DNA from: Micromonospora polyrhachis
GTDB lineage: Bacteria > Actinomycetota > Actinomycetes > Mycobacteriales > Micromonosporaceae
Assembly (NCBI RefSeq): GCF_014203835.1
Contig: NZ_JACHJW010000001.1
Span: 1,798,001-1,862,000 of the forward strand
Reading direction: 5' to 3'
Length of the DNA stretch: 64,000 bases
Of this stretch, positions 25,368 to 32,576 are shown piece after piece. The translations under genes were made by a program, and so were the position numbers. A model generated the notes under the pieces. The model searched no databases, had not been told where the DNA came from, and saw only the letters and a program-made list of their open reading frames with translations. The number at the start of each line of letters is the position of its first letter. The stretch's first letter is position 1.

Positions 25368-26681
25368 GTGTGGCGGATCGGCCTTCGCGGCGCGACGGCG
25401 GTAGGCGGTACGCCGATGGTGGACGGTGCGGGGCCGGTTGGCCGTACGCGGGTGATGGTAGGCGGGGCGGGCATGCGCGGGTCGGCTGGTCGGCTCGTCC
25501 TGGCCTTCCTCGTCGGTCTCGTCGGAGCCGTCACCCTCGCCACTCCCGCCTGGGCCCACGGCGCTGACGCTCCAGACGGCACCGACTACCGCAGCGAGGT
25601 AACCGAGGTCACACCGGCCCCACCGGGGCTCACGGTGCGGACCATCGAGGCCGGTGCCCGGCTGGAACTGATCAACCGGACCGGACGCACCATCGAGGTG
25701 CTCGGCTATTCCGGCGAGCCCTACCTGGAGGTACGGCCGGAAGGGGTGTTCGAGAACGTCAACTCCCCGGCGACGTACCTGAACCGGACCCTGGCCGGGG
25801 ACACCGTGCCACCGACCAACGCCGACCCGGCCGTGGCACCCAGTTGGCGGCTGATCGCCGACGAACCCGTGGCCCGCTGGCACGACCAACGCACCCAGTG
25901 GCTGGGGAGCGGCCTGCCTCGGCAGGCCCAGGCCGACCCGAGCCGGGAGCACCGGATCCGGGAGTGGGCGGTGCCGCTGCGCGACGGCTCTGGCACGGTG
26001 CAGGTCCGGGGCACCCTGGACTGGGTCCCGCCACCGAGCCCGCTCATGTGGTGGGCGGTCAGCCTGCTGACCGCCGCCATGGTGGCGTTCCTGGGCCTGG
26101 CGTTCCGCCCGGCCGCCGCCGCCGCCGTCGCCCAGCCGACAGCAGCCGCCGGCGACACCGACCCGGGTACGCACCCCGTCGGCCGGGTCGGCACGGTGGT
26201 GCTGGCCGTGGTGGCCGCACTCGGCGGGGTGGGTGCGGTCGTCTTCGCCGTCGCCCGGGAGATCGACGCCGGGTCGACCAGCCTCGGGGCCATGCTCCAG
26301 GGGCTGCTCACCGCCCAGACCTGGGCCGTGCTCGCCGGCCTCGGTGCACTCGCCGCCGCCGGGTACGCCCTGGCTCGCCGACCGGCCGCCGATTTCGCGC
26401 TGGCCCTGGCCGGTTCCTGCCTGGCACTCTTCGCCGGCGTGGCCAACGCAGCCGTCTTCCACCGCGCGATCGCCCCGGTGCCGTGGCCGGCCACCTGGGC
26501 CCGGCTCCTGATCGCCCTGATGATCGTGACCGGCGCCGGGGTCGGCCTGGCCGGTGTACTGCGGCTACGCGCCACCGGCCGGGGCGAGGCCGGGGCAGCC
26601 ACCGAGGAGGCCGCGACACCGGTCTCGGCTGGTTGGCGCGTCGCCACCAACTCCGACCCGGCCGAGCAGCCAGACGCCTGA
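25368..26681 (+). CDS. Exported multi-helix membrane protein, copper-operon neighbour
   Basis: A 437-residue protein whose GTG 25368 follows AGGAGG. A signal-like segment (LVLAFLVGLVGAVTLATPAWAHG) is preceded by a poorly conserved 35-residue start; ATG 25473 is a reasonable alternative. The outer domain of about 180 residues contains GARLELINRTGRTIEVLGYSGEPYLEVRPEGVFENVNSPATYLNR, a segment shared by actinomycete proteins found near CopC/YcnI genes. Five or six membrane helices follow (MWWAVSLLTAAMVAFLGLAF and so on). The mature N-terminus begins with His-Gly, as in YcnI and CopC. The function is unknown; location beside the redox and copper genes suggests a shared metal role. Confidence 0.7.
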   Translation: MWRIGLRGATAVGGTPMVDGAGPVGRTRVMVGGAGMRGSAGRLVLAFLVGLVGAVTLATPAWAHGADAPDGTDYRSEVTEVTPAPPGLTVRTIEAGARLELINRTGRTIEVLGYSGEPYLEVRPEGVFENVNSPATYLNRTLAGDTVPPTNADPAVAPSWRLIADEPVARWHDQRTQWLGSGLPRQAQADPSREHRIREWAVPLRDGSGTVQVRGTLDWVPPPSPLMWWAVSLLTAAMVAFLGLAFRPAAAAAVAQPTAAAGDTDPGTHPVGRVGTVVLAVVAALGGVGAVVFAVAREIDAGSTSLGAMLQGLLTAQTWAVLAGLGALAAAGYALARRPAADFALALAGSCLALFAGVANAAVFHRAIAPVPWPATWARLLIALMIVTGAGVGLAGVLRLRATGRGEAGAATEEAATPVSAGWRVATNSDPAEQPDA

Positions 26682-26758
26682 TCCGCCCCCCACCCACCGG
26701 ACCGCCCGACCCCGACCCGGTCGACCTCAACCCGCCCGACCCCGGGCCGGTCGACGAG

Positions 26759-27562
26759 TTACCGGCCGGCAAGTCCCGGCTGGCCCTGACCGCTCCTCGC
26801 GGCGGCCAACCGTGGATCGAAGCCGGTGGGCAGCTCCAACCGGTGCCGGGCCAGCAGCGCCTCGTCTACGAGCAGGTCGATCGTCGCCCCGTCGGCGACG
26901 ATCCGACCCCGGTCGAGAATCACCGCCCGGTCGCACAACTCCAGCGCGTACGGCAGGTCGTGGGTAACCATCAGCAGGGTCACCGGCAGCCCGCGCAGGA
27001 TCTCCGCCAGTTCCCGGCGAGCCGCCGGGTCGAGGTTGGACGACGGCTCGTCGAGCACCAGGATCTCCGGATGCATGGCGAGCACGGTGGCGACCGCGAC
27101 CCGACGACGCTGCCCGAACGACAGATGGTGCGGGGCCCGGTCCCGATGCTCGGTCATGCCGACCGCCGCCAATGCCTCGTCCACCCGGGTGGCCAACTCG
27201 GCACCGCGTAGCCCCAGGTTGGCCGGGCCGAACGCCACGTCCTCGGCGACGGTGGGGAGAAAGAGCTGGTCGTCGGGATCCTGGAAGACGATGCCCACCC
27301 GGCGCCGGATCTCGGCCAGCCGCGCCCGATCCCGGTCGACGGCCAGGCCGCCGACCGTGATCGTCCCCTCGGTCGGGACGAGAATCCCGTTGAGATGCAG
27401 CACCAGGGTGGTCTTACCGGCGCCGTTCGGGCCCAGCAGGGCCACCCGGCCACCCCGGGGCACGGTCAGATCCACCCCGTGCAGGGCAAACCGCCCGTCC
27501 GGATAGGCGAAGCGCACCCCACGTACGTCCAGCGAAGGGCTGCTGTCCTCGTACTCGGTCAT
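26759..27562 (-). CDS. cbiO: Cobalt/nickel ECF transporter ATPase
   Basis: A 267-residue ABC ATPase. It has Walker A GPNGAGKTT, Q-loop VFQDPDDQLF (the doubled Asp and the Gln pattern typical of ECF ATPases), signature LSFGQRRRVA, Walker B EILVLDEPSS and switch His in MVTHDLPYA. ATG 27562 overlaps the cbiQ stop in ATGA, so it ends the cbiMNQO operon. It energises uptake of Co2+ or Ni2+ at the inner membrane. The frame extends upstream into cbiQ but that part is not real. Confidence 0.92.
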   Translation of the reverse strand: MTEYEDSSPSLDVRGVRFAYPDGRFALHGVDLTVPRGGRVALLGPNGAGKTTLVLHLNGILVPTEGTITVGGLAVDRDRARLAEIRRRVGIVFQDPDDQLFLPTVAEDVAFGPANLGLRGAELATRVDEALAAVGMTEHRDRAPHHLSFGQRRRVAVATVLAMHPEILVLDEPSSNLDPAARRELAEILRGLPVTLLMVTHDLPYALELCDRAVILDRGRIVADGATIDLLVDEALLARHRLELPTGFDPRLAAARSGQGQPGLAGR

Positions 27563-28329
27563 GAGAGTCCGACCGCGACGGCGGCGATGGTGGCCGCGCA
27601 GACCGGCACCGTCGCGGCGGTCAGCCACTGGCCGACCGTGGCCGCACCGGCGCTGCGCCAGAGCACCGGCATCCGCCCCTGGTAGCCCCGGGAGACCATG
27701 GCCAGGTAGACCCGCTCGCCGCGTTCGTAGGCCCGCAGGAACAGCGTGCCCACACCGGCCGCGAACCCGCGTAGCTGCCACAGGAACCTCGGATCGTCAC
27801 CCCGCGAGATCCGGGCGATCCGCATCCGCCGGGCCTCGCCGACGAGCACGTCGAGGTAGCGCAGCATGAAGGTGGCGATCTGGGTGATGATCTGCGGACA
27901 CCGCAGTCGGTCCAGGCCGACGATCAGGTCCCGCATCGTGGTGGTCGCGGCCAACAGCAACGATGCCAGTACGCCGAATGTGCCCTTGGCCAGGATGTTC
28001 CAGCCGCCGTAGAGCCCGTCCACGGACAGGTGCAGTCCCAGCCAGTCGACCCGCTCGCCGGTGCCGAGGAACGGCAGGGCGAAGGCGAAGAACACGAACG
28101 GCAACTCGATCAGCGACCGGGTGAGCAGCCAGCCGGGGCTGACCCGGGCCAGCGCCGCCACCGCCACGACGAGTACGGCGTACCCGCCGAACGCCCAGAG
28201 CGCCTCCCGGGGGGTGGCGACCACGGCGAGGGTGAACACCACCATCGCCGTGATCTTCACCTCGGGCGGGAGCCGGTGCACCGGCGAGGTCCGGTCCAGG
28301 TAGAGCACGTGCGCATGCCCGACACCCAC
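27559..28329 (-). CDS. cbiQ: Cobalt/nickel ECF transporter T component
   Basis: A 256-residue membrane protein starting at GTG 28329, favoured by AGGCGGA 5 nt upstream and a start 10 bp after the cbiN stop. The open frame reaches 28446 but would translate a tandem repeat inside cbiN. It shows the CbiQ features: RLPPEVKITAMVVFTLAVVAT, several helices, and the coupling helix motifs MRIARISRGD and AMVSRGYQGRM (two Ala-Arg-Gly-type signatures that contact the ATPase). It links the CbiM/CbiN substrate part to the ATPase. Confidence 0.9.
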   Translation of the reverse strand: MGVGHAHVLYLDRTSPVHRLPPEVKITAMVVFTLAVVATPREALWAFGGYAVLVVAVAALARVSPGWLLTRSLIELPFVFFAFALPFLGTGERVDWLGLHLSVDGLYGGWNILAKGTFGVLASLLLAATTTMRDLIVGLDRLRCPQIITQIATFMLRYLDVLVGEARRMRIARISRGDDPRFLWQLRGFAAGVGTLFLRAYERGERVYLAMVSRGYQGRMPVLWRSAGAATVGQWLTAATVPVCAATIAAVAVGLS

Positions 28330-28339
28330 GGCGGTCCGC

Positions 28340-28762
28340 CTAGCCCACCGGTTCGGTGGGCGCGCCCGCCCCCGAACCAACCCTGGTCGGCCCCGCACCA
28401 GCCCTGGTCGCCCCCGCACCAGCCCTGGTCGGTCGGCGGCGGACAAGCCAGAAGAGCCCGCCCCCGACCGCGAAGGTCAGTAGTACGCCGACCACTCCGG
28501 ACAGCCCGGTCGACAGGTACTCGTTGTCGATTCCCTTGACGCCGTAGTCGGCCAGCGGCAGGTCGGCGAGCTCGTGGTCCTTGGCCGCCTCGGCGGGACA
28601 GTTGCCGCCGGTGATGTTGTCCTCGGCGTCGAAGGTGCAGCCGTCTCGTAGCGACGAGTCCAGGCCGTCGGGGTGCGGCGAGGCGAAGCTACTGACCACC
28701 CCGGCCAGCAGCAGGGCGACGAGCAGTCCACCGACGATGAATCCCCAGGAACGTTTCGTCAC
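28340..28762 (-). CDS. cbiN: Cobalt/nickel transporter small subunit CbiN-like (PDGLE domain)
   Basis: A 140-residue protein with two membrane helices (FIVGGLLVALLLAGVVSSFAS and LSGVVGVLLTFAVGGGLFWLVRR). Immediately after the first helix comes SPHPDGLDSSL, the PDGL[ED] motif of CbiN. The outer loop carries two Cys (GCTF, GNCP). The tail past the second helix is made of a 21-bp tandem repeat (ATRAGAGPTRVG) and is probably dispensable. It overlaps the end of cbiM by 4 bp (ATG 28762 against TGA 28759-28761), so it is translationally coupled to it. Confidence 0.85.
   Translation of the reverse strand: MTKRSWGFIVGGLLVALLLAGVVSSFASPHPDGLDSSLRDGCTFDAEDNITGGNCPAEAAKDHELADLPLADYGVKGIDNEYLSTGLSGVVGVLLTFAVGGGLFWLVRRRPTRAGAGATRAGAGPTRVGSGAGAPTEPVG
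28376..28432. repeat. 21-bp tandem repeat in the cbiN tail
   Basis: Units at 28376-28396, 28397-28417 and a partial one at 28418-28432 share ACCAGCCCTGGTCG with few changes. Each unit contains the short palindrome CCAGCCCTGG-like core. It encodes the variable CbiN C-terminus. Confidence 0.75.
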
Positions 28763-29478
28763 CGGGCACCTCCCGGCATCGGTACGGATACGGCCGCCGG
28801 CGTGGCCCGGAGGGCGCGCAGGGCGTAGACCAGGTCGGGGCGTACCTTCGCGACGGTGGCGACGGTGGTGGCCGCGATCAGCCCTTCACCGATGCCGATC
28901 AGCAGGTGCACACCGGCCATGGTGCCGGCGAGTCCACCGAGGGTGCTGCCGACGTCCGTGGTGCCGCCCAACCAGTACTGCAGGATGAAGCCCTGCGAGG
29001 CGACCACCACGCTGACCACCGAGGCGACGAACGCGGCGATCGACACCCCGGCCGGGGTACGGGGCAGAACCCGCACCAGCAGCGCGATCAGCAGGTACGC
29101 GGCGGCTGTGCCGAGGATCGCCATGTTGGTGATGTTCAGCCCCAGCATGGCAACCCCGCCGTCACCGAACACCAGCGCCTGGACCACCAGCACCACCGCC
29201 ACACAGAGCGCGCCGACCCAGGGGCCGACCAGTGTCGCCGCGAGCGCCCCACCGAGCAGGTGGCCGCTGACCGCACCGGTGAAGATCGGAAAGTTGAGCA
29301 TCTGGACGGCGAAGATGAAGGCGGCGACCAGGCCGGCCATGGGTGCCAGTCGGTCGTCCAGGTCGGCACGGCCGCGGACCACGCAGTACGCGAGCACCAC
29401 CAGCGCGAACGCCGCGAACACCGCGGCGACGGGACCGTTGATGATCCCGTTCGAGATGTGCATTGCCAGGTTTTCCAC
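28759..29478 (-). CDS. cbiM: Cobalt/nickel transporter substrate-capture component
   Basis: A 239-residue membrane protein. GTG 29478 is used because GGGAGG precedes it; ATG 29463 (MHISNGI) is the family N-terminus, where Met-His forms the metal-binding ATCUN-like site, so the shorter start is functionally attractive and the choice matters. Six or seven helices follow, with MLNFPIFTGAVSGHLLGGALAA (the conserved His region), LGLNITNMAILGT and GVHLLIGIGEGLI. It is the first gene of cbiMNQO. A palindrome at 29546-29566 lies upstream. Confidence 0.9.
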   Translation of the reverse strand: MENLAMHISNGIINGPVAAVFAAFALVVLAYCVVRGRADLDDRLAPMAGLVAAFIFAVQMLNFPIFTGAVSGHLLGGALAATLVGPWVGALCVAVVLVVQALVFGDGGVAMLGLNITNMAILGTAAAYLLIALLVRVLPRTPAGVSIAAFVASVVSVVVASQGFILQYWLGGTTDVGSTLGGLAGTMAGVHLLIGIGEGLIAATTVATVAKVRPDLVYALRALRATPAAVSVPMPGGAR

Positions 29479-29545
29479 GCCACCTCCCCACGTCTGTCGG
29501 CGAGGAGGTCCCGCCGGCCGCAACAGCCTATTTATCGATGAACAC

Positions 29546-29566
29546 TGTTGCCAAGAGTTGGCAGCA
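29546..29566. promoter_or_regulatory. Palindrome upstream of cbiM, candidate metal-repressor operator
   Basis: TGTTGCCAA (29546-29554) and TTGGCAGCA (29558-29566) are inverted copies with one mismatch around GAG. It sits about 68 bp upstream of the cbiM start, with TAAATA (minus strand, 29534-29529) between it and the gene as a possible -10. The half-site recalls the TTGCAA-type Nur box of streptomycetes, as remembered. No cobalamin riboswitch box was seen. Confidence 0.5.
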
Positions 29567-29636
29567 TGTTGCTCATCGGGACATCTGTCGCGCCACCGCT
29601 CCGTGATCGTTCCAAGTTCGACCACGGCAGAGGCAG

Positions 29637-29760
29637 GGCTGGACGCGCCAAAGTCGGCGGCGACCGGGCTGGACGCGCCAAAGCCGGCTGCGGGGACCAG
29701 GCTGGACGCGTCGACGCCGGCGGCGGGGACCGGGCCGGACGCGTCAAGGTCGGCGGTAGG
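29637..29760. repeat. Degenerate 30/33-bp tandem repeat before the peroxiredoxin gene
   Basis: GGCTGGACGCG-type units begin at 29637, 29667, 29700 and 29733, each followed by a CAAAG/CGACG and CGGCGG(C/T) block. The repeat keeps an open frame with the peroxiredoxin, but the product would be low-complexity, and the domain begins at 29770. Confidence 0.7.
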
Positions 29761-29769
29761 GTCACTGCC

Positions 29770-30246
29770 ATGACCGCACCGACCCGCCTCGCGCCCGGCG
29801 ACACCGCACCGGAGTTCACCCTGCCTACCGACACGGGCGAGACGCTCTCCCTCAGCACGTTGCGGGGCCGCACGGTGATCCTCTACGCCTACCCGGCCGC
29901 GATGACCCCGGGCTGCACCAAGCAGGCGTGCGACTTCCGTGACTCACTCACCTCGCTGCGGACCGCCGGCTACGAAGTGGTTGGCATCTCACCCGACACC
30001 CCGGCCAAGCTCGCCAAGTTCCGCGAGCAGGACGCGATCACGTTCCCGCTGGTCTCCGACGGCGACAAGTCGGTGCTGACCGCCTACGGCGCCTACGGCG
30101 AGAAGCAGCTGTACGGCAAGACCGTGACCGGGGTGATCCGCTCCACCTTCGTCATCGACCCGGACGGGAAGATCGAACGGGCGTTGTACAACGTGAAGGC
30201 CACCGGTCACGTCGCCAAGTTGCGCCGGGACCTCGGCCTGGACTGA
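29770..30246 (+). CDS. Peroxiredoxin, BCP/PrxQ type
   Basis: A 158-residue thiol peroxidase. It has LAPGDTAPEFTLPTDTGETL, then LYAYPAAMTPGCTKQACDFRD, where Cys of PGCTKQAC is the peroxidatic Cys with the second Cys five residues on, as in PrxQ/BCP proteins, and STFVIDPDGKIERAL at the end. The enzyme reduces peroxides with thioredoxin in the cytoplasm. ATG 29770 is chosen since upstream in-frame sequence is repeat DNA. The gene is single, transcribed away from cbiM. Confidence 0.92.
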   Translation: MTAPTRLAPGDTAPEFTLPTDTGETLSLSTLRGRTVILYAYPAAMTPGCTKQACDFRDSLTSLRTAGYEVVGISPDTPAKLAKFREQDAITFPLVSDGDKSVLTAYGAYGEKQLYGKTVTGVIRSTFVIDPDGKIERALYNVKATGHVAKLRRDLGLD

Positions 30247-30306
30247 GCACACTCTCGGCTGGACCGAGCATGCCAACCTGTCGTACCCCATCGATATGGT
30301 CTGCCG

Positions 30307-30933
30307 ATGGCAAAGTACAGATATAGCCGGGAGGACCTCGCTGCAGCCGCCGAGCAGGCACATAACATCACCGAAGTCATGCGCTTACTCGGCATTCGGA
30401 TCAGCGGTGGTTCCCACGCTCACATCAGCCGCCGTCTGAAGCAGGTCGGGATCAACACATCCCACTTCACTGGGTCGGGCCACAACCGAGGGCGGCGTGG
30501 CTATCGACTCACACCCTCCACGGCGCTGGTCAAGCTACCCGAAGGGTCACGACGGACACCTGGGTTTCGACTGAAGCGCACGCTGCTACGGATCGGACTG
30601 CCGGAAAGATGTGAGAGATGTAACACCGGCACAAGCTGGCAAGGATCAGAGCTGACCCTACAGGTCGATCACATCAACGGTGACTTCCTAGACAACAGGC
30701 CGCACAATCTCCGCCTGCTCTGCCCCAACTACTGTCACAGCCAGACGGCCACATACGCTGGTTGCCGGCGGCCATCTACCGTTGAAGCCGACGTAGTCTA
30801 TGATCCAGACGCGACAACACCTACAGGCATCCCGATCGGTCGACGCTTACCGCGTCAGCCACAATGGTCTTGGCGTTTGCAGGTGTACAGCATTAGGGGC
30901 CGTAGCCCAATTGGCAGGAGGCAAACGGTTTAG
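30307..30933 (+). CDS. HNH endonuclease ending inside a tRNA gene
   Basis: A 208-residue protein. Residues 1-75 are a helical DNA-binding-like part (YSREDLAAAAEQAHNITEVMRLLGI, HAHISRRLKQVGI). The nuclease core is CERCNTG, then LQVDHINGDFLDNRPHNLRLLCPNYCHSQT: His of VDH, Asn of NRPHN and His of CHSQT give the HNH triad, with two CxxC-like zinc pairs. The last pair is CPNYC instead of the usual CPNC, a one-residue insertion. No ribosome binding site is seen, but TATGGT lies 6 nt before the ATG, consistent with a leaderless start. The final 38 bases overlap the tRNA at 30896-30970, and the TAG stop is the tRNA anticodon. Base use is less GC-rich than in the neighbours, a sign of mobility. Confidence 0.85.
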   Translation: MAKYRYSREDLAAAAEQAHNITEVMRLLGIRISGGSHAHISRRLKQVGINTSHFTGSGHNRGRRGYRLTPSTALVKLPEGSRRTPGFRLKRTLLRIGLPERCERCNTGTSWQGSELTLQVDHINGDFLDNRPHNLRLLCPNYCHSQTATYAGCRRPSTVEADVVYDPDATTPTGIPIGRRLPRQPQWSWRLQVYSIRGRSPIGRRQTV

Positions 30934-30970
30934 GTCCGTTCCAGTGCGGGTTCGAGTCCCGCCGGCCCTA
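30896..30970 (+). tRNA. Unusual tRNA, anticodon TAG (Leu codon CUA) on a class I body
   Basis: The acceptor GGGGCCG pairs with CGGCCCT (first pair G-T). The D-arm pairs only three bases and its loop holds one extra G. The anticodon stem AACGG/CCGTT encloses TTTAGGT, with TAG at 30931-30933. The variable loop is five bases (CCAGT), and the T-arm GCGGG/CCCGC has loop TTCGAGT. The discriminator is A and the next bases are CCT, so CCA is not encoded. Genuine bacterial tRNA-Leu has a long variable arm, so identity by leucyl-tRNA synthetase is doubtful. The HNH gene overlaps it. Confidence 0.75.
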
Positions 30971-31089
30971 CCTCCACGTTCGCATTACCACCTTTCCAGA
31001 TGACACTCTGCCGATAGGAAGTGTCATCACCATCACCATGACGGTTGGTGGCAGGGCAGGTCGGCCCTGTTCCGGTCAGGATGGGCGGC

Positions 31090-31635
31090 ATGGCCCTGCG
31101 TTTCGTGCTCGATCCCGTACTCACCCCTGAGCTGCGTCGACAGGTCGTGGCGCTGTGGGTGGACGCCACCAACGCCGGTGGGGCGGTCGGCTTCGTCGCG
31201 CCGGTCACCACCGAGGAGGTACGACCGGTCGCCGAGCGGGCGCTCGCGGGCGTCACCGACGGACCGGACCGGCTCCTGGTCGGCTACGAGGGCGAGCAGC
31301 TCGTCGCGATGCTCCTCTTCGTCAACAACCGGTTCGCCCTCACCGAGCACTGGTGCGTCCTGAAGCGGGTGATGGTGCACCCGGGCCGCCAGGGGCACGG
31401 CTACGGGGTGGCACTGATGCGCGAGGCGGAGCGGCTCGCTCCGCAGCTCGGCTACGAGGCGTTGCACATCACCGTACGGGGTGGGCACGGGTTGGAGCGG
31501 TTCTACGACCGGTGCGGCTACAAGGAGGTCGGCCGACTGCCTGGAGCGCTGCGGGTCGGCACCGACGATGAGCGGGACGAGATCCTGATGTGGTTGCCAC
31601 TGAACCAGGCCGACCAGCCCAGCGGCACCATCTGA
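31090..31635 (+). CDS. GNAT-family N-acetyltransferase
   Basis: A 181-residue protein. Typical core: HWCVLKRVMVHPGRQGHGYGVALMREAERLAPQLGY contains strand 4 and the acetyl-CoA loop RQGHGYG, followed by ALHITVRGGHGLERFYDRCGYKEVGRLPG, the strand 5/helix 4 segment with the FYDRCGY turn. ATG 31090 is used; ATG 31081 lies too close to the upstream AGG. The gene faces the MOSC gene tail to tail with three bases between stops. The substrate is not evident. Confidence 0.85.
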   Translation: MALRFVLDPVLTPELRRQVVALWVDATNAGGAVGFVAPVTTEEVRPVAERALAGVTDGPDRLLVGYEGEQLVAMLLFVNNRFALTEHWCVLKRVMVHPGRQGHGYGVALMREAERLAPQLGYEALHITVRGGHGLERFYDRCGYKEVGRLPGALRVGTDDERDEILMWLPLNQADQPSGTI

Positions 31636-31638
31636 TGC

Positions 31639-32532
31639 TCAGTCCAGCACCGCCACCGGATCGCCGACGGTAAGCAAGCCCAGGTCGTCGATGCGGTGGA
31701 AGCCCGGGTCAGTGCGAGAGTCCGCGTCGTCGACGGGGTGGGAGTCCGGGGTGGCTGCCCGCTGGGGGATGAGGTTCAGGCCGAAGAGCAGCTTCTGGTC
31801 GACGTTGCGGTGCCGGGCCAGCGTCCGTAGCGGCTCCCGCCCCCGCTCACCGTTCTCCTGGTCGGTGGTGGTGACCACGCAACGGTCAGACGGCTTGACC
31901 GCCCGGAAGACCACCGTACCGATCTGTAGCTGCCGACCCAGCCAGCCGTCCTCGGCCCATGGTTCGGCATCGCTGACCACCAGGTTGGGCCGAAACCGGG
32001 TCATCGGCAACGGCCCTTCCCGGCTGCCTGATTCCTGGATCCAACCGTTGAGCACGTCGAGCGAGGCGGCGTTGGTCAGCAGGAGCGGATAGCCGTCGGC
32101 GAAGCTGACCCGGTCACCGGGCTCGCCGTACTTCGGGTTGACCTGGCGCACGGTCGGATCGCCCAGCCAGACGAGTCGTACCTTGCGGCCGAGCAACTCG
32201 CCGAGCCACTCGTCGGCCATCGCCCCGGCCAACCGGGCCGGTACCGGCTTCGTGCTCTGGAACACCCGGACCTCGATCGGCTCTCCGTCGGCCGGGTCGG
32301 ACAGTTTCACGGTCGGGAATCCGCTGGCCCGCAGCTCCAGGCCACCGGGCCGGAGCTGCGGCCGTAGGGCGGTCAACCTGGCGATCTCACGCTGGGTGAC
32401 CCCGACACCGGCCTCGTCGAGGATCATCCAGCGGCGGTCGCCGGCCAGACCCCACGGCTGCACCCGCGCATCGTCGTGGTCCAGCCGGTGACACCCCTTG
32501 ATCGGGTACGTGTGGATCGAGGCCAGTCTCAT
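31639..32532 (-). CDS. MOSC-domain protein (YcbX-like)
   Basis: A 297-residue protein made of an N-terminal MOSC beta-barrel (LASIHTYPIKGCHRLDHDDARVQPWGLAGDRRWMILDEAG) and a MOSC domain with SFADGYPLLLTNAASLDVLN, RFRPNLVVSDAEPWAEDGW and PSDRCVVTTTDQENGER, where the Cys of DRCV is the conserved MOSC cysteine. Such proteins bind molybdenum cofactor and reduce N-hydroxylated substrates or deliver sulfur. The ATG at 32532 agrees with the family start. Partners are unknown. Confidence 0.9.
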   Translation of the reverse strand: MRLASIHTYPIKGCHRLDHDDARVQPWGLAGDRRWMILDEAGVGVTQREIARLTALRPQLRPGGLELRASGFPTVKLSDPADGEPIEVRVFQSTKPVPARLAGAMADEWLGELLGRKVRLVWLGDPTVRQVNPKYGEPGDRVSFADGYPLLLTNAASLDVLNGWIQESGSREGPLPMTRFRPNLVVSDAEPWAEDGWLGRQLQIGTVVFRAVKPSDRCVVTTTDQENGERGREPLRTLARHRNVDQKLLFGLNLIPQRAATPDSHPVDDADSRTDPGFHRIDDLGLLTVGDPVAVLD

Positions 32533-32576
32533 GGCTCAAAGCCTCGCACAGCACGCCAACGGTGGTGCCACCCTGG

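Noticed and set aside
29479-29640. Cobalamin riboswitch upstream of cbiM
   Set aside because: No B12-box-like sequence or stem arrangement was seen; a palindromic operator explains the leader better.
30800-31003. Plus-strand frame through the unusual tRNA
   Set aside because: It is a tRNA read-through artefact (AVAQLAGGKRFRSVPVRVRVPPALPP type).
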